Assembly: GCA_002989075.1 (NCBI GenBank)
Contig: PSQN01000004.1
Coordinates: 868,001 to 932,000 of the forward strand
Length of the DNA: 64,000 nt
From: Arthonia radiata
Lineage: Eukaryota > Ascomycota > Arthoniomycetes > Arthoniales > Arthoniaceae
Direction: 5' to 3'
Shown: positions 61,922 to 64,000 of the stretch, in pieces
Numbering within the stretch: position 1 is the first letter of the stretch
Layout of the letters: each line of letters starts with the position of its first letter
The notes under the pieces: model-generated
Seen by the model: only the letters and a program-made list of their open reading frames with translations
Told to the model about the DNA's origin: nothing
The model's database searches: none
Program-made: the position numbers and the translations under genes

Positions 61922-63010
61922 TCATTGACGAACGTCCTTTTTGAGCTTATTAGGGTCCATGGCGCGCCAGACAGCCCATCTCTCAACAAGCTTTGCAAGG
62001 AAATCGGATCGTGTGCTTTCCGATAAGGAGCTTGCCGCAGAAACCAGGACACACTCGTAGCTGTGTTTCCACTGGATGAAACGCTGGTCTCGGATGTGAG
62101 CAGCTATTCGTCCAGGCACATGGTCATGAAGTCGATCAATACATAGGTCGTAGTATTGTTGCTGGCCCAATGTGCCTAGCAGGCTTGGCCAATGGGAAGA
62201 TTGGTCGGTTGTCTCATCAGGAGCCAGGTCCATGAGCAATATTGTTTCTGAAATAAATGCAATAGATGACTGGTGCTCACGCATAACTGACAGTGCCGAA
62301 ATGGTTGTTGACGACGCTTGCAGGGTAATGGTAGTGCTTGGTGACGCCTGCTTCAAACGCCCAAAAGGTGTAAGTAGAAGCTGAAGAATTCCAGCGTGAA
62401 GCTTCATCCATTTACTTGGCAGAGTGATCCATTCACCATCTTTGTGCCATTCACCCATGGCCTGGATGTTGACACGAGCTGGAGGCCTGCTCGCAAGAAC
62501 ATCGGCTAGGAGCTTTGCTCCTCTCCAGGACATCATGAACGTTCCGGGTTCTGAGCCGTTAGGCGGATGGAGCTTGATCGCAACAGATTTCCAGCGATGA
62601 TGCGGGATGCGCCGGTATGCTTGACCGCATCTTGTGGTACCTGCAGGTCCTATTAAAGGAGGTAAATTGACTCTTCCATGATGCGGATGTGATGCCTGGA
62701 CCTGGATGTCCGGATGATATCCCCGAGGTGCGTGACTATTGTGGATTGCGAAATCGTGAGAACAAACAAACGTGAGGTCCCAGTCACGGTACATGAGACG
62801 AGTAGCTTCTGCATGTATGGCACAGCTTGTGCGGAGTAGTGCGAGGCTGTTACAAGCTGATGCTGCTTCGGACCGTGATCCACGAAGGCGGTAGCGTGGA
62901 TTCTCCGAGCCTAGGTTCCAATGCATGAAGTGCTCATAAATAGAGTCTCGCACTTCAAGGGGAAGGCGCTCGAGGTTGCCAAGCGAATGCGACGCTGATG
63001 CTGACCCCAT
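61922..63010 (-). CDS. 2EXR/F-box-like fungal protein
   Basis: Single exon, 362 residues. The N-terminus LERLPLEVRDSIYEHFMHW matches the LPxEIRxxIYxxx pattern of 2EXR and F-box-like proteins, which are very numerous in filamentous fungi. After it, LALLRTSCAIHAEATRLMYR follows the usual 'old protein, outlier residue, Y/W' layout of this group. The remaining 250 residues have no recognised domain. There is no signal peptide or membrane helix. If it is an F-box protein it would recruit substrates to an SCF ubiquitin ligase, but this has not been shown for 2EXR proteins. It sits between zinc-finger copies 2 and 3 on the same strand. Confidence 0.68.
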   Translation of the reverse strand: MGSASASHSLGNLERLPLEVRDSIYEHFMHWNLGSENPRYRLRGSRSEAASACNSLALLRTSCAIHAEATRLMYRDWDLTFVCSHDFAIHNSHAPRGYHPDIQVQASHPHHGRVNLPPLIGPAGTTRCGQAYRRIPHHRWKSVAIKLHPPNGSEPGTFMMSWRGAKLLADVLASRPPARVNIQAMGEWHKDGEWITLPSKWMKLHAGILQLLLTPFGRLKQASPSTTITLQASSTTISALSVMREHQSSIAFISETILLMDLAPDETTDQSSHWPSLLGTLGQQQYYDLCIDRLHDHVPGRIAAHIRDQRFIQWKHSYECVLVSAASSLSESTRSDFLAKLVERWAVWRAMDPNKLKKDVRQ

Positions 63011-63451
63011 GGCCGTTGATGAAGTTGCTAGAGGTTTACTACCGCTGTAAGCACGTCCGTGTTGGATTTATGGCCGTAATTGCTAGCCAGATATGATGGG
63101 GTACACAGCCTTGCTTCGGAAGGCGCAGCTGGTGTCTTCAAACACGTCAATCACCCAGCCGTCGCTCCTTCCTATATTGTGTCGCAAAACGTGCTTGCAA
63201 ATCGGGTACCGGTTGATTTCCGCTGTTATCTCGCTCGGCGCAAGACGGCGTCTTGGTGTGTGATGGGATTGAGCTGACGTTCGAGCAGATTGTGGACGAA
63301 CACGGACGCGTGGCTTTGATCTAACAGAATTGCCTTGTGCTCAGACAGACACGGGCCATCGCCAGAGTCCGAAAACACGACCTAGCAACACTCGGTACTG
63401 TTACGGCTCACATCGAAGCCGCGATCCAGAAATGCGTTCACTCTTCTGCAG
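63011..63451. other. Intergenic region
   Basis: About 440 bases between the 2EXR/F-box-like gene and zinc-finger copy 3. No gene supported. Confidence 0.4.
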
Positions 63452-63953
63452 CTACACCCAACGACCATAAAGCTGCTGCTCAGGCCAATGCAGATTGCGT
63501 CTGAGCTGCCGCAGCATACCCCAGACTGCCTCTCGCCCACCGCTGTAGCCTTCTGCACATGAAGGCGACTCTATGTGCTGCAGAAAGGAGCTAACGTAGA
63601 GAAACACTGTATTGCAATTCGGACACTCGAAAGGCCAACCGCCGCTGGTGTCTGAGTAGTTACGCCAAGGCCTGTTGCACCTGAGTACGTTGTCCAGAAT
63701 GACACGACGATTGATGTATACATTGTTGCATTGCGTGCCAGCTTCGAGGAGTAGGAACATCGCCGACGGCGTCCTGAACTTTGTATAGCATTGCCAGCAC
63801 TCGAGATCTGCCGTTTGGTGCACTACACGGTGCTGATCGCTCATGAGCTTGCAGGTTCCCTCGTCAACGTGTCTGACATACCGCTGCTAAGTTTGCTGGC
63901 GTGTCAAAGAACCTGTTGCAATCAAGACACATGTCGTGCTCATTCTCCATGTG
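63452..63953 (-). CDS. Six-finger C2H2/C2HC protein, array copy 3 (5' exon beyond the window)
   Basis: Two exons are visible: 63953-63882 (72 nt, as in the other copies) and 63832-63452 (381 nt). The first exon lies mostly or wholly past the right edge. Visible fingers are HMENEH (end of finger 3), MCLDCNRFFDTPANLAA then HRVVH (finger 4), CWQCYTKFRTPSAMF with a changed ligand (finger 5) and CPNCNTVFLYVSSFLQH with IESPSC (finger 6). The tail GMLRQLRRNLHWPEQQLYG is close to copy 1, so copies 1 and 3 are the nearer pair. In finger 5 the His is replaced by Leu (LLLEAGTQC against IHLEAGTRC), so this finger has probably lost zinc binding. Confidence 0.72.
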
Positions 63954-64000
63954 CTGTACAAGCCGTCTTCAGTCCAGTGATCTGGTTGTCCGGAACGCTC

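Overview
The window reads as nuclear DNA of a filamentous ascomycete (Pezizomycotina, most likely a Dothideomycete). Genes are dense and on both strands. Most introns are 50-60 nt GT-AG introns with CTNAC branch sites. The families present fit this group: Zn2Cys6 and DUF3425-type bZIP regulators, Atg22, a PaxU-like protein, an S28 prolyl peptidase and an A-T-TE NRPS-like enzyme. No tRNA, rRNA, transposon or CRISPR array was recognised. Exon joins were worked out by hand from splice signals and reading phase.

Layout. 0-7.4 kb: NRPS-like A-T-TE synthetase whose frame is open to the left edge, a mitochondrial hot-dog thioesterase, a mitochondrial enoyl-CoA hydratase (tail to tail with the thioesterase) and an aldose 1-epimerase. 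8.7-9.9 kb: a Zn2Cys6 regulator, followed by about 2.3 kb without a supported gene. 12.2-20.1 kb: CCR4 deadenylase, RPN11 proteasome deubiquitinase, a haloacetate-dehalogenase-like hydrolase and a small mitochondrial membrane protein whose intron carries a 19-bp minisatellite. 20.4-31.7 kb: vacuolar alkaline phosphatase, class V aminotransferase, Vps71-type HIT finger protein, acyl-protein thioesterase, bZIP factor, TesB-type acyl-CoA thioesterase, PaxU-like protein and SMP-30 family protein. 33.8-45.7 kb: secreted Ser/Thr-rich repeat protein, protein disulfide isomerase, S28 prolyl peptidase and MED14. 47.3-58.2 kb: ATG22, an orphan protein, a MIC26/27-type MICOS subunit divergent from the mitochondrial intermediate peptidase, a GNAT, and GRASP divergent from TGS1. 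58.5-64 kb: a minus-strand array of three paralogous six-finger zinc-finger genes with a 2EXR/F-box-like gene inserted.

Most genes are unrelated housekeeping genes. Groups that may be linked are the divergent mitochondrial pair MIC26/27-MIP, the convergent mitochondrial thioesterase and hydratase, and the zinc-finger array. The least ordinary features are a diverged tandem duplication of an intron in ATG22, the zinc-finger array with identical exon architecture in each copy, and a coding-like 61-codon extension behind the TGS1 stop codon.
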